Shown here in pieces: positions 1 through 8,162 of a DNA stretch of 51,589 nt. The notes under the pieces were generated by a model that saw only the letters and a list, made by a program, of their open reading frames with translations, made no database searches and was not told where the DNA came from. The DNA is from Candidatus Sedimenticola endophacoides. GTDB taxonomy: Bacteria > Pseudomonadota > Gammaproteobacteria > Chromatiales > Chromatiaceae. Location of the stretch: positions 1 to 51,589 of the forward strand of contig PQCP01000084.1 of the NCBI GenBank assembly GCA_003062205.1, read 5' to 3'. Within the stretch, counting starts at the first letter, position 1, and each line of letters begins with the position of its first letter. The position numbers and the translations under genes were made by a program.

Positions 1-236
1 AAGCCTTTGGGCAGGATGTGCTGTACCAGTCTGCGGATAAACTCCTCTCCACTGAGTCTCAGTGTCTTGGTGGCGCCGTCATCCGCGTTGTCCTTGTAGC
101 GAAAGCGCACCCCATCATCCAGGCTGACGATGCGCCGATTACTGATCGCACCACGGTGGTGGCTGTAGCGTGCCAGGTCGTTCAGCGCCACATCTGTGTG
201 ACGCGGCTTGGAGGAGGATTTTTCTACTGGTAATGT
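1..236 (-). pseudogene. IS91-family transposase, C-terminal fragment
   Basis: Read on the minus strand, this stretch encodes a peptide with the motifs ALNDLARYSHHRGAISNRR, DDGVRFRYKD and EEFIRRLVQHILPKG. They match the C-terminal part of Y2 (HUH) transposases of the IS91 family (RYTHRVAISN, then FRYKD, then EEFIRRFLLHVLP). The reading frame runs off the window at position 1. The 5' part of the gene, with the catalytic HUH and tyrosine motifs, is absent. The 112-243 part is repeated at 451-582. This is the only visible trace of a rolling-circle transposase that might drive the 296-bp repeats elsewhere in the window; that link is inference. Confidence 0.7.
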
Positions 237-247
237 CTCACTCAGAC

Positions 248-313
248 AGACATGGACATCCATCCTTTGGACGATTCATGGGGTTTCCTAAGGAAGGATG
301 TCCATGCATGTCT
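248..313. other. Long imperfect palindrome
   Basis: AGACATG and GGACATCC at 248-261 pair with GGATGTCC and CATGTCT at 296-313, giving a stem of about 14 pairs with a small asymmetric bulge and a loop of about 34 nt. It lies between two IS91 transposase fragments. It could be the terminus of a mobile element or a transcription terminator; nothing in the sequence decides between them. Confidence 0.45.
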
Positions 314-349
314 AAAGAATTCCAGTGTGTGAGATGAGATTCTGGGATT

Positions 350-455
350 GTGACCGGGGTTTCCGGCAGCGTGACCGCTGACTCCGGAAATGTACCCAAA
401 ATCGGTCACGATAAAACGGAATGGGCGGTCACGTTGGTTCGGAATACGCACCATC
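350..455. mobile_element. IS21-like terminal repeat region, orphan
   Basis: The block carries four copies of a GTGACCG/CGGTCAC motif (near 350, 371, 403 and 426), spaced about 20-30 bp apart and alternating in orientation, among CCGGAA-type spacers. Multiple short terminal repeats of this kind are typical of IS21-family ends upstream of istA. No istA or istB is present, and the block stops where the second IS91 fragment begins. The family assignment rests on the repeat style only. Confidence 0.4.
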
Positions 456-582
456 ATCCAGGCTGATGATGCGCCGATTACTGATCGCACCACGGTGGTG
501 GCTGTAGCGTGCCAGGTCGTTCAGCGCCACATCTGTGTGACGCGGCTTGGAGGAGGATTTTTCTACTGGTAATGTCTCACTC
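451..582 (-). pseudogene. Second IS91 transposase fragment (132-bp duplicate)
   Basis: This is a near-identical direct repeat of 112-243; one difference (GACGATG versus GATGATG) is visible. On the minus strand it encodes the same ALNDLARYSHHRGAISNRR segment, but translation then enters the adjoining IS21-like repeats and ends after a few foreign residues. The outer flank at 583 also differs from the first copy. It is a dead fragment. Confidence 0.6.
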
Positions 583-784
583 TACCCCCCTTTTGCCATG
601 CAGAGAAATCACCCCGCATACGCGGTTGCTTTTGATGCGTGAATTGTTCTGGTGATCAATGGTTTACTTTGTGCGGTTGGGTTAGCATGGCGGGGTGCCT
701 GCGCTTCGGCCGCGCCCTCCCGTGGGGTGGATGCCGTGGGAGGGCCGCGCCGTCTCCACCCATCAGCCCCGAGTCTCTTTGACG

Positions 785-1249
785 ATGTTTCATGTCGCCC
801 TTTTCGAGCCAGAAATCCCGCCCAATACGGGCAATATCATTCGCCTCTGCGCCAATACCGGCAGTGGGTTGCACTTGATTCATCCGCTCGGCTTTGATCT
901 TGGTGAGAAGCAGGTGCGGCGGGCGGGTCTCGACTATCACGAATTGGCCCGGGTGCGTGAGCATGCCGATTATGACGCTTTTCTGGAGTGGGGTGGTGGT
1001 GCGCGGCTGTTTGCCTGCTCGACCCGGGGCGGCTGCATGCATACGGAGGCGGCCTTTGCGGCCGGGGATATTCTGTTGTTCGGACCGGAGACCAGGGGTC
1101 TGCCCCAGGCGGTGCTGGATGCGCTTCCCGGGGAGCGGCGGGTTCGCATCCCGATGGTGCCGGGCAACCGCAGCCTGAATCTCTCCAACGCCGTGGCGGT
1201 GGTGCTCTACGAGGCGTGGCGCCAGGTCGGCTTCGGTGGGGCGGGTTGA
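785..1249 (+). CDS. trmL: tRNA (cytidine(34)-2'-O)-methyltransferase TrmL
   Basis: The 154-residue protein begins MFHVALFEPEIPPNTGNI, the hallmark N-terminus of TrmL/YibK. It ends in the trefoil-knot signatures LFGPETRGLP (about residues 98-107) and GNRSLNLSNAVAVVLYEAW. SPOUT-family TrmL methylates the ribose of the wobble nucleotide in tRNA-Leu isoacceptors, using S-adenosylmethionine. The length matches the E. coli protein (157 residues). I chose the ATG at 785 because an upstream in-frame extension would add nearly 30 residues of unrelated sequence. The gene faces gpsA convergently. E. coli also places trmL beside gpsA-secB; cysE, usually between them, is absent here. Confidence 0.95.
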   Translation: MFHVALFEPEIPPNTGNIIRLCANTGSGLHLIHPLGFDLGEKQVRRAGLDYHELARVREHADYDAFLEWGGGARLFACSTRGGCMHTEAAFAAGDILLFGPETRGLPQAVLDALPGERRVRIPMVPGNRSLNLSNAVAVVLYEAWRQVGFGGAG

Positions 1250-1295
1250 GCCCGGGGCGCGATGCTGCGGGGTGAGGCGTTCGGGGCGTGCTGAA

Positions 1296-2303
1296 TCAGG
1301 CGTTTTCCGCCTTGGGGCTGCGCATGAACAGGTTGTGCGCGGCGCTTCTGGGGTCGAGGCCCTGGTAGAGTACGCGGTGGGTCTGTTCGGTGAGGGGCAT
1401 CTCGATGCCGAGGGTCTGGGCGCGGTGGTGGATTTCGCGTGCCGCCATGATCCCTTCCACCTCCTGGCCGATCTCGGCGCGTGCCTCATCGATGCCCAGT
1501 CCGCGCGCAAGGGCCAGTCCCATGCGGCGGTTGCGTGACAGGTCATCGGTGCAGGTGAGGACCAGGTCGCCGAGGCCGCCGAGGCCGATCAGGGTCTCCT
1601 GGCGTCCGCCCAGGGCCTGGGCAAGGCGCAGGATTTCGGCCAGTCCCCGGGTGATCAGGGCGGCCCGGGCGTTGGCGCCGAAACCGAGGCCGTCGGCGAT
1701 GCCGGCGGCGATGGCCATCACGTTTTTGGCCGCGCCGCCCACTTCGAGGCCGGTGATGTCGTCGCTGGTGTAGGCGCGGAAGCAGTCGCTGCGCAGGTAG
1801 TCCGCGAGGCGCTCGCCGTGGCCCGCTTCGGTGGCCGCGACGGTAACCGCGGTGGGTAGTCCGGCGGCCACCTCCTTGGCGAAGCTGGGGCCGGAGACCA
1901 GAGCCAGGGGGCGGTGCGCCCCGAGGATCTCTCGCGCCACGTTGTGCAGCAGCTCACCGGTCTGGGGCTCCAGGCCCTTGGTGGCCCAGCTCAGGGGGGT
2001 GGCGTCCGAGAGCAGCGGGGAGAGTCCTTCGAGGGTCTGGCGGAAGGCGTGGCTGGGGACCGCCACGAGTACCTCGTCGGCGCCCTTGATCGCCGCCTCC
2101 AGGTCGCTGGTGCTCTGCAGGTTGCCGGGGAAGGGGTGGCCCGGAAGATAGGCGCGGTTTTCACGCGCCGACTGTAGCTGCTCGACCTCTTCGCGCAGGT
2201 AACCCCAGAGGGTTACGCGGGCGCCGTTGCGCGCCAGCAGCAGGGCCAGTGCCGTGCCCCAGGATCCGGCCCCGAGTACGGTGATCTGTGGTGCTCGGTC
2301 CAT
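1296..2303 (-). CDS. gpsA: Glycerol-3-phosphate dehydrogenase [NAD(P)+]
   Basis: The 335-residue cytosolic enzyme reduces dihydroxyacetone phosphate to sn-glycerol 3-phosphate, the backbone for phospholipid synthesis. The N-terminal dinucleotide-binding motif GAGSWGTALA is at residues 11-20. SWATKGL (105-111) and VSGPSFAKE (136-144) are family signatures, and the catalytic lysine is K193 in GLEVGGAAKNV. Length is normal for the family. It lies 15 bp downstream of secB on the same strand, as in E. coli, so the two are probably co-transcribed. Confidence 0.96.
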   Translation of the reverse strand: MDRAPQITVLGAGSWGTALALLLARNGARVTLWGYLREEVEQLQSARENRAYLPGHPFPGNLQSTSDLEAAIKGADEVLVAVPSHAFRQTLEGLSPLLSDATPLSWATKGLEPQTGELLHNVAREILGAHRPLALVSGPSFAKEVAAGLPTAVTVAATEAGHGERLADYLRSDCFRAYTSDDITGLEVGGAAKNVMAIAAGIADGLGFGANARAALITRGLAEILRLAQALGGRQETLIGLGGLGDLVLTCTDDLSRNRRMGLALARGLGIDEARAEIGQEVEGIMAAREIHHRAQTLGIEMPLTEQTHRVLYQGLDPRSAAHNLFMRSPKAENA

Positions 2304-2318
2304 GCGCCCGGTTCCGTG

Positions 2319-2822
2319 TCAGTCGGCGGTGGTCTCGGCCTGTTCCTGTTCGGCCTGGGCCGCCTGCTGGGCGCGCTGCTGGCGCTGGGCCTGGTGCTGC
2401 TGGTAGAGCATCTCGAAGTTGACCGGGGTGAGCAGCAGTTGCGGGAAGCTCCCCTTGGAGACCAGGTCGGATACCACTTCGCGGGCGTAGGGGAACAGGA
2501 CGTTGGGGCAGTAGGCGCCGAGCATCGGGCCCAGCTCCTGATCCTGGAAGCCCTTGGCGAAGAAGACGCCCGCCTGCTGCACCTCCACCAGGTAGGCTAC
2601 TTTGTCCTTGGTCTTGGTGGTGACGGTGATCGAGAGTACCACCTCGTAGAGGTCGTCGCCGAGGGGGGTGGCGTTGCTGTTCAGGGCCAGCTCCGACTCG
2701 GGTTCCCAGGGTTGGCTGAAGATGACCGGGGAGTTGGGGGTCTCGAAGGAGACGTCCTTGGTGTAGATGCGTTGCAGGGCGAACTGTTGCCCGCCCTCCT
2801 GGGGTTGATTCTCTTCAGACAT
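2319..2822 (-). CDS. secB: Protein-export chaperone SecB
   Basis: The 167-residue homotetrameric cytosolic chaperone keeps preproteins unfolded and hands them to SecA. The core motifs FALQRIYTKDVSFETPNSP (residues 14-32), GVFFAKGF and LGAYCPNVLFPYARE are all present. The C-terminus extends about 12 residues beyond E. coli SecB as a Gln/Ala/Glu-rich tail, which is common in this family. The gene sits between the rhodanese gene (48 bp upstream) and gpsA, the E. coli order minus glutaredoxin grxC. Confidence 0.96.
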   Translation of the reverse strand: MSEENQPQEGGQQFALQRIYTKDVSFETPNSPVIFSQPWEPESELALNSNATPLGDDLYEVVLSITVTTKTKDKVAYLVEVQQAGVFFAKGFQDQELGPMLGAYCPNVLFPYAREVVSDLVSKGSFPQLLLTPVNFEMLYQQHQAQRQQRAQQAAQAEQEQAETTAD

Positions 2823-2870
2823 GATTCGGTCTCTCTCTCGGTGATGAGTGGTCGGGGTCGGCGGTAAGGG

Positions 2871-3296
2871 TTATCGCTTCTTGCGGCTGACCGGGAGGTT
2901 GTCGCTCTCCCAGGCCAGGATGCCGCCCTTGAGGTTGTGCACACGCTCGTAGCCCGCCTTGCGCAGTTGTTTGCATGCCAGCGAGGATTGGGCGCCTGAG
3001 CGGCAGGCGACGATGATGGGCCGGTTTTTGTGCTTTTCGAGCTGCGAGAGCTGTTTGGCGAGGTTGTTGGCGGGGATGTTGATGGCGTTGATGATGTGGC
3101 CGGCGTTGAAGTCGTTCATCGGTCGCACATCGACCACCACGGCATCCTCGCGGTTGATCAGCTCGGTGGCGCCGGAGGGGGTGACGGCGCTCTTGTCGGC
3201 GCTGGCGATCAGGTTCTGGGCCAGCAGCACCAGGATCACGGCGAGGGCGCCGAACAGGAACAGGTTTTCGCCCGCAAACTTCAGAAAATCATCCAT
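2871..3296 (-). CDS. Membrane-anchored rhodanese-like protein (YibN type)
   Basis: The 141-residue protein has one N-terminal membrane segment (about residues 11-30) followed by a single rhodanese domain. The active-site loop is ACRSGAQSS with the sulfur-carrying cysteine at C98; VVVDVRPMNDFNAGHIINA is the typical CH2A-like motif. Rhodaneses of this type carry persulfide sulfur between thiol acceptors; the true substrate of YibN proteins is not settled. It is located where E. coli has yibN, directly before secB. The next gene upstream, on the same strand, is an ArsR regulator with SqrR-like cysteines, which suggests control by reactive sulfur. Confidence 0.88.
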   Translation of the reverse strand: MDDFLKFAGENLFLFGALAVILVLLAQNLIASADKSAVTPSGATELINREDAVVVDVRPMNDFNAGHIINAINIPANNLAKQLSQLEKHKNRPIIVACRSGAQSSLACKQLRKAGYERVHNLKGGILAWESDNLPVSRKKR

Positions 3297-3420
3297 AGTC
3301 TCTATGCAATCGGTTCAGGGTTGGTCGGTTTCGGGCTGCTATTGTACCCGACGGGGGGAAAAACAAAACGGGAAACGGCGCTTTGCGTTCGCGCGGGGCG
3401 GGTGATCCCGCGCGGGGGGC

Positions 3421-3786
3421 TCACTCGTGGCTGCAGAAAACCTCGCGCATCATGCCGATCAGGCGCAGGGTGCGGGAATCGCTGACGCTGTAGTAGACCC
3501 GGTTGGCGTCTTTGCGCGAGGCGAGTATGCCCTTGTCGCGCAGGATTGCCAGGTGCTGGGAGATGTTGCTCTGGGAGGTGCCGACCTGCTCGACGATGTC
3601 CTGTACGCTCACTTCGTCGGCGCCGAGGGTGCAGAGGATCTTCAGGCGCAGCGGGTGGGACATCGCTTTGAGCGAGCGTGAGGCGCGTTCGATGTCCTCG
3701 TCACCGGCGAGCAGATGGAGCCCGGCGTCACACTCCCCGTGTGACTCGAGGACAGGGGATTTTGGGCTTCCGAATTTGTTTTCCAT
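3421..3786 (-). CDS. ArsR-family regulator, candidate SqrR/BigR-type persulfide sensor
   Basis: The 121-residue winged-helix repressor contains MSHPLRLKILCTL and the recognition helix TSQSNISQHLAILRDKGIL, followed by the wing RKDANRVYYSV. It lacks the ELCVCDL metal site of classical ArsR/SmtB proteins. Instead it has C52 in the ILC turn and C118 near the C-terminus, 66 residues apart. That spacing equals the disulfide/tetrasulfide pair of SqrR (C41/C107) and BigR (C42/C108). A third cysteine (C19) near the N-terminus recalls SqrR C9. The rhodanese gene lies 124 bp downstream on the same strand. The sensor role is inferred from cysteine spacing and neighbourhood. Confidence 0.85.
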   Translation of the reverse strand: MENKFGSPKSPVLESHGECDAGLHLLAGDEDIERASRSLKAMSHPLRLKILCTLGADEVSVQDIVEQVGTSQSNISQHLAILRDKGILASRKDANRVYYSVSDSRTLRLIGMMREVFCSHE

Positions 3787-3831
3787 ACCGTAGGTGGCCT
3801 GAATTAATACACAGTAATAGAGTAATACGCT

Positions 3832-3845
3832 TTTTTACGTAAAAA
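3832..3845. promoter_or_regulatory. Candidate operator palindrome upstream of the ArsR gene
   Basis: TTTTTACGTAAAAA is a perfect 14-bp palindrome in an AT-rich patch, 46 bp upstream of the regulator's start codon and in the space divergent from gpmI. AT-rich dyads are the usual targets of SqrR/BigR-type repressors. No footprint is implied. Confidence 0.4.
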
Positions 3846-4056
3846 CGGGGAATTTTTCAATCTTTCCTATGGGGTATATGCCGGGCGGCGGGGGGCGCTG
3901 GCGGCTTAATCAGCGGTAATCGCCGCCCGATTCACCCCGAAACCTTCTCGCTGCGGGGTAAAAATGGTTTAATGACGCGTTTTTTCAGCGCCTTACACAG
4001 TATAAATCCCTGTCCTGGCCGGGGATTTGATTTCAATGCCTGAGGGACCCGTATCG

Positions 4057-5610
4057 ATGTCCGCCACTGTGAAACCCGCCGTACTGATCATCCTGGACGG
4101 CTGGGGGTATAGCGAATCCACCGAATACAACGCCATCGCCCAGGCCAGGACGCCGGTCTGGGACGGGCTCTGGCGGCGCTGTCCGCACGGGCTGATCTGC
4201 ACCTCCGGCGCTGAGGTGGGGCTGCCGGCGGGGCAGATGGGCAACTCCGAGGTGGGGCACCTCAACCTGGGGGCCGGGCGGGTGGTCTATCAGGAGTTCA
4301 CCCGTGTCAGCCGTTCGGTGCGCACCGGCTCCTTCTTCAGCAACCGCACCCTGACCGGCGCCGTGGACAAGGCGCGGGAGCAGGGCAAGGCGGTGCACAT
4401 CATGGGGCTGCTCTCCCCGGGGGGGGTGCACTCCCACGAGGATCACGTTCACGCCATGCTCAGGTTGGCGGTTGAGCGCGGGGTCGAGCGGGTCTATGTG
4501 CACGCCTTTCTGGATGGCCGCGACATGCCGCCGCGCAGTGCCGAGCCCTCCCTGCAGGCCCTGCAGGGGGCGATCGATGAACTCGGGGCGGGGCGTATCG
4601 CCAGCATCGTCGGCCGCTTCTACCCCATGGATCGGGACCGGCGCTGGGAGCGGGTGCAGGAGGCCTATGACATGCTTACCCTGGGCCGCAGCCACTACCG
4701 CGCCGCCAATGCCGTGGAGGGGTTGCACATGGCCTATGCCCGGGGGGAGAACGACGAGTTCGTCAAGACCACCTGTATCCTGGGGGAGGGGGAGCGGCCG
4801 GCGGTGATCGAAGAGGGCGACTCGGTCTTCTTCATGAACTATCGCTCGGACCGGGCGCGCCAGCTTACCAGCACCTTCATCCATCCCGGATTCGATGGCT
4901 TCGAACGTGCCGCGAGGCCGCGCCTCGGCTGTTTTGTAAGCCTGACGGAATATAACAAGGAGTTCGATATCCCGGTGGCGTTTCCCCCCGAGCGCCTGAG
5001 CAACGTGTTCGGGGAGTATGTCTCCAACCTGGGGCTGCGCCAGCTGCGCCTGGCCGAGACCGAAAAATATGCCCACGTCACCTTCTTCTTCAATGGGGGC
5101 CGGGAGGAGGTGTTCGACGGCGAGGAGCGAATCCTGGTGCCCTCCCCCAAGGTGGCCACCTACGATCTACAGCCGGAGATGAGCGCCGGGGAGGTGACCG
5201 ACAACCTGGTCGCCGCCATCGAGGGGGGGCGTTACGAAACCATTATCTGCAACTACGCCAACTCCGACATGGTCGGCCACACCGGCGATTATGAGGCGGC
5301 GGTGCAGGCGGTCGAGACCCTGGACGAGTGCCTGGGCCGGGTGGTCGAGGCCCTGGAGCGGGTCGGCGGCGAGGCCCTGATCACCGCCGATCACGGCAAC
5401 GCGGAGCTGATGTTCGACCCGGCCAACAACCAGAATCACACCGCCCACACCAACAACCCGGTGCCGATCATCTACATCGGGCGCCCGGCCCGGCTGACCG
5501 GTGGCGGGGCGCTGTGTGACGTGGCGCCGACCCTGCTGCACATGATGGGCTACCCGGCCCCTTCCGAAATGGGGGGGCGCAACCTGCTGATATTTCCGGG
5601 ACAGGAGTGA
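4057..5610 (+). CDS. gpmI: 2,3-bisphosphoglycerate-independent phosphoglycerate mutase
   Basis: The enzyme interconverts 3- and 2-phosphoglycerate using two Mn2+ ions and a phosphoserine intermediate. [10 protein letters not shown] supplies metal ligand D14, and [14 protein letters not shown] carries the nucleophile S64. Later signatures are [26 protein letters not shown] and ITADHGNAE. With the ATG at 4057 the protein has 517 residues (E. coli 514) and begins like E. coli GpmI; GAGG lies upstream. TTG (4027) or ATG (4036) would add 7-10 residues. It starts the gpmI-envC-ctpA-yibQ run, divergent from the ArsR-rhodanese-secB-gpsA run. Confidence 0.95.
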   Translation: MSATVKPAVLIILDGWGYSESTEYNAIAQARTPVWDGLWRRCPHGLICTSGAEVGLPAGQMGNSEVGHLNLGAGRVVYQEFTRVSRSVRTGSFFSNRTLTGAVDKAREQGKAVHIMGLLSPGGVHSHEDHVHAMLRLAVERGVERVYVHAFLDGRDMPPRSAEPSLQALQGAIDELGAGRIASIVGRFYPMDRDRRWERVQEAYDMLTLGRSHYRAANAVEGLHMAYARGENDEFVKTTCILGEGERPAVIEEGDSVFFMNYRSDRARQLTSTFIHPGFDGFERAARPRLGCFVSLTEYNKEFDIPVAFPPERLSNVFGEYVSNLGLRQLRLAETEKYAHVTFFFNGGREEVFDGEERILVPSPKVATYDLQPEMSAGEVTDNLVAAIEGGRYETIICNYANSDMVGHTGDYEAAVQAVETLDECLGRVVEALERVGGEALITADHGNAELMFDPANNQNHTAHTNNPVPIIYIGRPARLTGGGALCDVAPTLLHMMGYPAPSEMGGRNLLIFPGQE

Positions 5611-5616
5611 TCCCGC

Positions 5617-6861
5617 ATGGGACAGGTGGGACGACTGCTTGTTCTCTCGCTGGCCCTCCTGGCCGCTGCCGGGGCGCCCCGTGCCGAGGATGCCGAGCAG
5701 CAGATTCGCAGCAAGGAGGGTGAGCTGCAACAGATCCGCCGCCAGATCGAGGATCTGCGCAGCGAGCTGGGCAGCGAGCGGCAGCAGCGTGAGCTGCTGC
5801 TGGGAGAGTTGCAGCAGGTGGAGCGGGAGATCGGTGATCTGGCGCGGCGTCTGCGGGTGCTGGGCGGCAGTCTGGAACGCCAGCAGGAGCGCCTGGAGGG
5901 GCTGCACCAGGTGCGCTCGGTCCAGCAGGAGGACCTGGAGCTGGAACGCCTGGCCCTGGCCCGCCAGCTGCGCTCGGCCTACGCCATGGGGCGTCAGGAG
6001 CGGATCAAGATCCTGCTCAATCAGCAGGATCCCGACGTAGTCAGCCGCCTGCTGGTATATTACGATTATTTCAACCGTGAACGGGCCAGGCGCATCGCCA
6101 ACATCAACCAGACCCTGGAGGCGATACGCGAGACCGAGCGGGAGATCGGAGCCGAGGAGTTGCGCCTGCGGGAGCTGCGGGCGCGGGAGCTGGCCCAGCA
6201 GCAGGAGCTGGAGGCTTCCGGAGCGCGCCGCCGCGAGGTGGTGGCGGTACTCAACGCCAGAATCGAGGAGAAGGGTAGCGAACTGAGCGGGCTGCAGAGC
6301 GATGAGCGACTGTTGCGGTCCCTGGTCAAGCAGTTGCATGAGGCGCTCGCCAGCGCCCCCCTGGACGGCGCCGAAGTGAAGCCCTTCAAGCAGCAGCGGG
6401 GGCGCCTGGAGTGGCCCGCCGCGGGACGGCTCGCGGCCCGCTTCGGCAGCGCCAAGGGCGGCGGTCTGAAGTGGGACGGGGTACTCATCGCCGCCCCCGA
6501 GGGGCGCGAGGTGAAGGCGGTGCATCACGGCCGGGTCGCCTTCGCGGACTGGCTGCGCGGGTTCGGCCTGATGATCATCATCGATCACGGCGATGGTTAT
6601 CTGTCGCTCTACGGACACAACCAGAGCCTGTTCAAGGAGACCGGCGAATGGGTGGCCCCCGGCGAGCCGATCGCCCTGGTGGGCAACAGTGGCGGGCAGC
6701 TCAACTCGGGGGTCTATTTCGGTCTGCGCCACAAGGGCCGCCCGGTCAACCCGCGTACCTGGTGCAAAAAGGGCCGGGGCAACCGGGTGGGCAGCAGGCC
6801 GATGGTGGATAAAAGGGTTCTGGCGCTGGCGGCAGCGCCGCTTCGAGAGGATAGGATATGA
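5617..6861 (+). CDS. envC: Murein hydrolase activator EnvC
   Basis: The 414-residue periplasmic protein has a signal peptide (about residues 1-24, ending ...GAPRAED), two long coiled-coil stretches (about 25-120 and 160-250) and a C-terminal LytM/M23 domain (about 275-385). The LytM metal ligands are degenerate: GLKWDGVLI stands where active enzymes have H-x3-D, and YFGLRHKGRP where they have H-x-H. That matches EnvC, which activates the AmiA/AmiB amidases at the division septum instead of cutting peptidoglycan itself. It starts 6 bp after gpmI and overlaps ctpA by 4 bp (ATGA). Confidence 0.93.
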   Translation: MGQVGRLLVLSLALLAAAGAPRAEDAEQQIRSKEGELQQIRRQIEDLRSELGSERQQRELLLGELQQVEREIGDLARRLRVLGGSLERQQERLEGLHQVRSVQQEDLELERLALARQLRSAYAMGRQERIKILLNQQDPDVVSRLLVYYDYFNRERARRIANINQTLEAIRETEREIGAEELRLRELRARELAQQQELEASGARRREVVAVLNARIEEKGSELSGLQSDERLLRSLVKQLHEALASAPLDGAEVKPFKQQRGRLEWPAAGRLAARFGSAKGGGLKWDGVLIAAPEGREVKAVHHGRVAFADWLRGFGLMIIIDHGDGYLSLYGHNQSLFKETGEWVAPGEPIALVGNSGGQLNSGVYFGLRHKGRPVNPRTWCKKGRGNRVGSRPMVDKRVLALAAAPLREDRI

Positions 6862-8162
6862 CCTTCAAGTTTGGCCTGGCAGTGATCCTGGCGCTGGCGG
6901 TGACCGGCAGCGGCCACGCCGATGAGGCCGACCCCGGGGAGAGCGAGGGGCTGCCGATGCGCGATCTGCGGGCCTTTGCCGAGATCTTCGGGCGCATCAA
7001 GCAGGACTACGTGGAGCCGGTGGGCGACCGTGAACTGATCGAGCACGCCATACGCGGGATGCTGGCCGGCCTTGATCCCCACTCCGCCTACCTCGATCAC
7101 GAGGAGTTCCAGAGCCTGCGCGAGGGCACCAGCGGCGAGTTCGGCGGCTTGGGTATCGAGGTGGGCATGGAGGATGGCTTCATCAAGGTGATCGCCCCCA
7201 TCGACGACACCCCGGCCCAGCGCGCCGGGGTCAAGGCCGGGGATCTCATCACCCGGCTCGACGGCAAGCCGGTCAAGGGCATGACGCTGAACGAGGGGGT
7301 GACCCTGATGCGCGGCACCCCCGGTACCGAGGTCGAGCTGACCATTATGCGCGAGGGTGAGGACAAGCCGCTGAAGATCCGCATCGAGCGTGCCGTGATC
7401 AAGGTGGCTAGCGTCAAGGCGCGGATGCTGGAGCCGGGGTACGGTTACCTGCGCATCTCCCATTTCCAGAGCCACACCACCGAGGATATGCTGGAGCGCC
7501 TGATCACCCTCAAGAAAGAGGCCGGCGGCGGCCTCAAAGGGTTGGTGCTGGATCTGCGCAACAATCCCGGCGGTATCCTGGATGGGGCGGTCGTGGTGAG
7601 CGACGCGTTTCTGACCGAGGGCGGGATTGTCTACACCAAGGGGCGGCAGGAGGCGTCGCGCATCGAGTTCAGCGCCGCGCCCGACGATGTGCTGGAGGGC
7701 GCGCCGATGGTGGTCCTGGTCAACGGCGGCTCCGCCTCGGCCTCGGAGATCGTCGCCGGCGCCCTGCAGGATCACAAGCGCGCGGTGATCATGGGTTCGC
7801 GCACCTTCGGCAAGGGCTCGGTGCAGAGCATCGTGCCGGTCAACGAGACCACGGCGGTGAAGCTGACCACCGCTCGCTACTTCACCCCCTCCGGGCGCTC
7901 GATCCAGGCCGAGGGCATCGTGCCCGACATCGAACTGCCGGAACTGCGGCTCAGCCGGGCCGGCGCGGAGGGCGAGGGTCGGATGATCAAGGAGGCCGAT
8001 CTGGCCGGACACCTGCGCAACGGCGATACCGGGGAAGAGGGGCGCGGGGAGGGTGACGCCCAGGATCCGGCCGCCGGGCAGCCGCTGGCTGAAGAGGACT
8101 ACGCCCTGAGCGAGGCGCTCAACCTGCTCAAGGGGCTGAATATATACAAGGGGCGGGGGTGA
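6858..8162 (+). CDS. ctpA: Carboxyl-terminal processing protease, S41 family
   Basis: The 434-residue periplasmic serine protease has a signal peptide (about residues 1-21), a PDZ domain (about 95-175, with GLGIEVGMEDGFIKVIAP) and an S41 catalytic core. The Ser-Lys dyad is S294 in NGGSASASEI and K319 in RTFGKGSVQS, 25 residues apart as in E. coli Prc. In Pseudomonas, CtpA also follows EnvC and degrades peptidoglycan cross-link hydrolases with a TPR partner; the same role here is inference. The C-terminal tail (about 370-415) is acidic and low-complexity. It overlaps both neighbours by 4 bp, so translation is probably coupled. Confidence 0.94.
   Translation: MTFKFGLAVILALAVTGSGHADEADPGESEGLPMRDLRAFAEIFGRIKQDYVEPVGDRELIEHAIRGMLAGLDPHSAYLDHEEFQSLREGTSGEFGGLGIEVGMEDGFIKVIAPIDDTPAQRAGVKAGDLITRLDGKPVKGMTLNEGVTLMRGTPGTEVELTIMREGEDKPLKIRIERAVIKVASVKARMLEPGYGYLRISHFQSHTTEDMLERLITLKKEAGGGLKGLVLDLRNNPGGILDGAVVVSDAFLTEGGIVYTKGRQEASRIEFSAAPDDVLEGAPMVVLVNGGSASASEIVAGALQDHKRAVIMGSRTFGKGSVQSIVPVNETTAVKLTTARYFTPSGRSIQAEGIVPDIELPELRLSRAGAEGEGRMIKEADLAGHLRNGDTGEEGRGEGDAQDPAAGQPLAEEDYALSEALNLLKGLNIYKGRG

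Noticed and set aside
4033..6732. Long minus-strand frames opposite gpmI and envC
   Set aside because: They are antisense shadows of high-GC genes with repetitive Gln/His/Arg/Pro composition and no recognisable domains.
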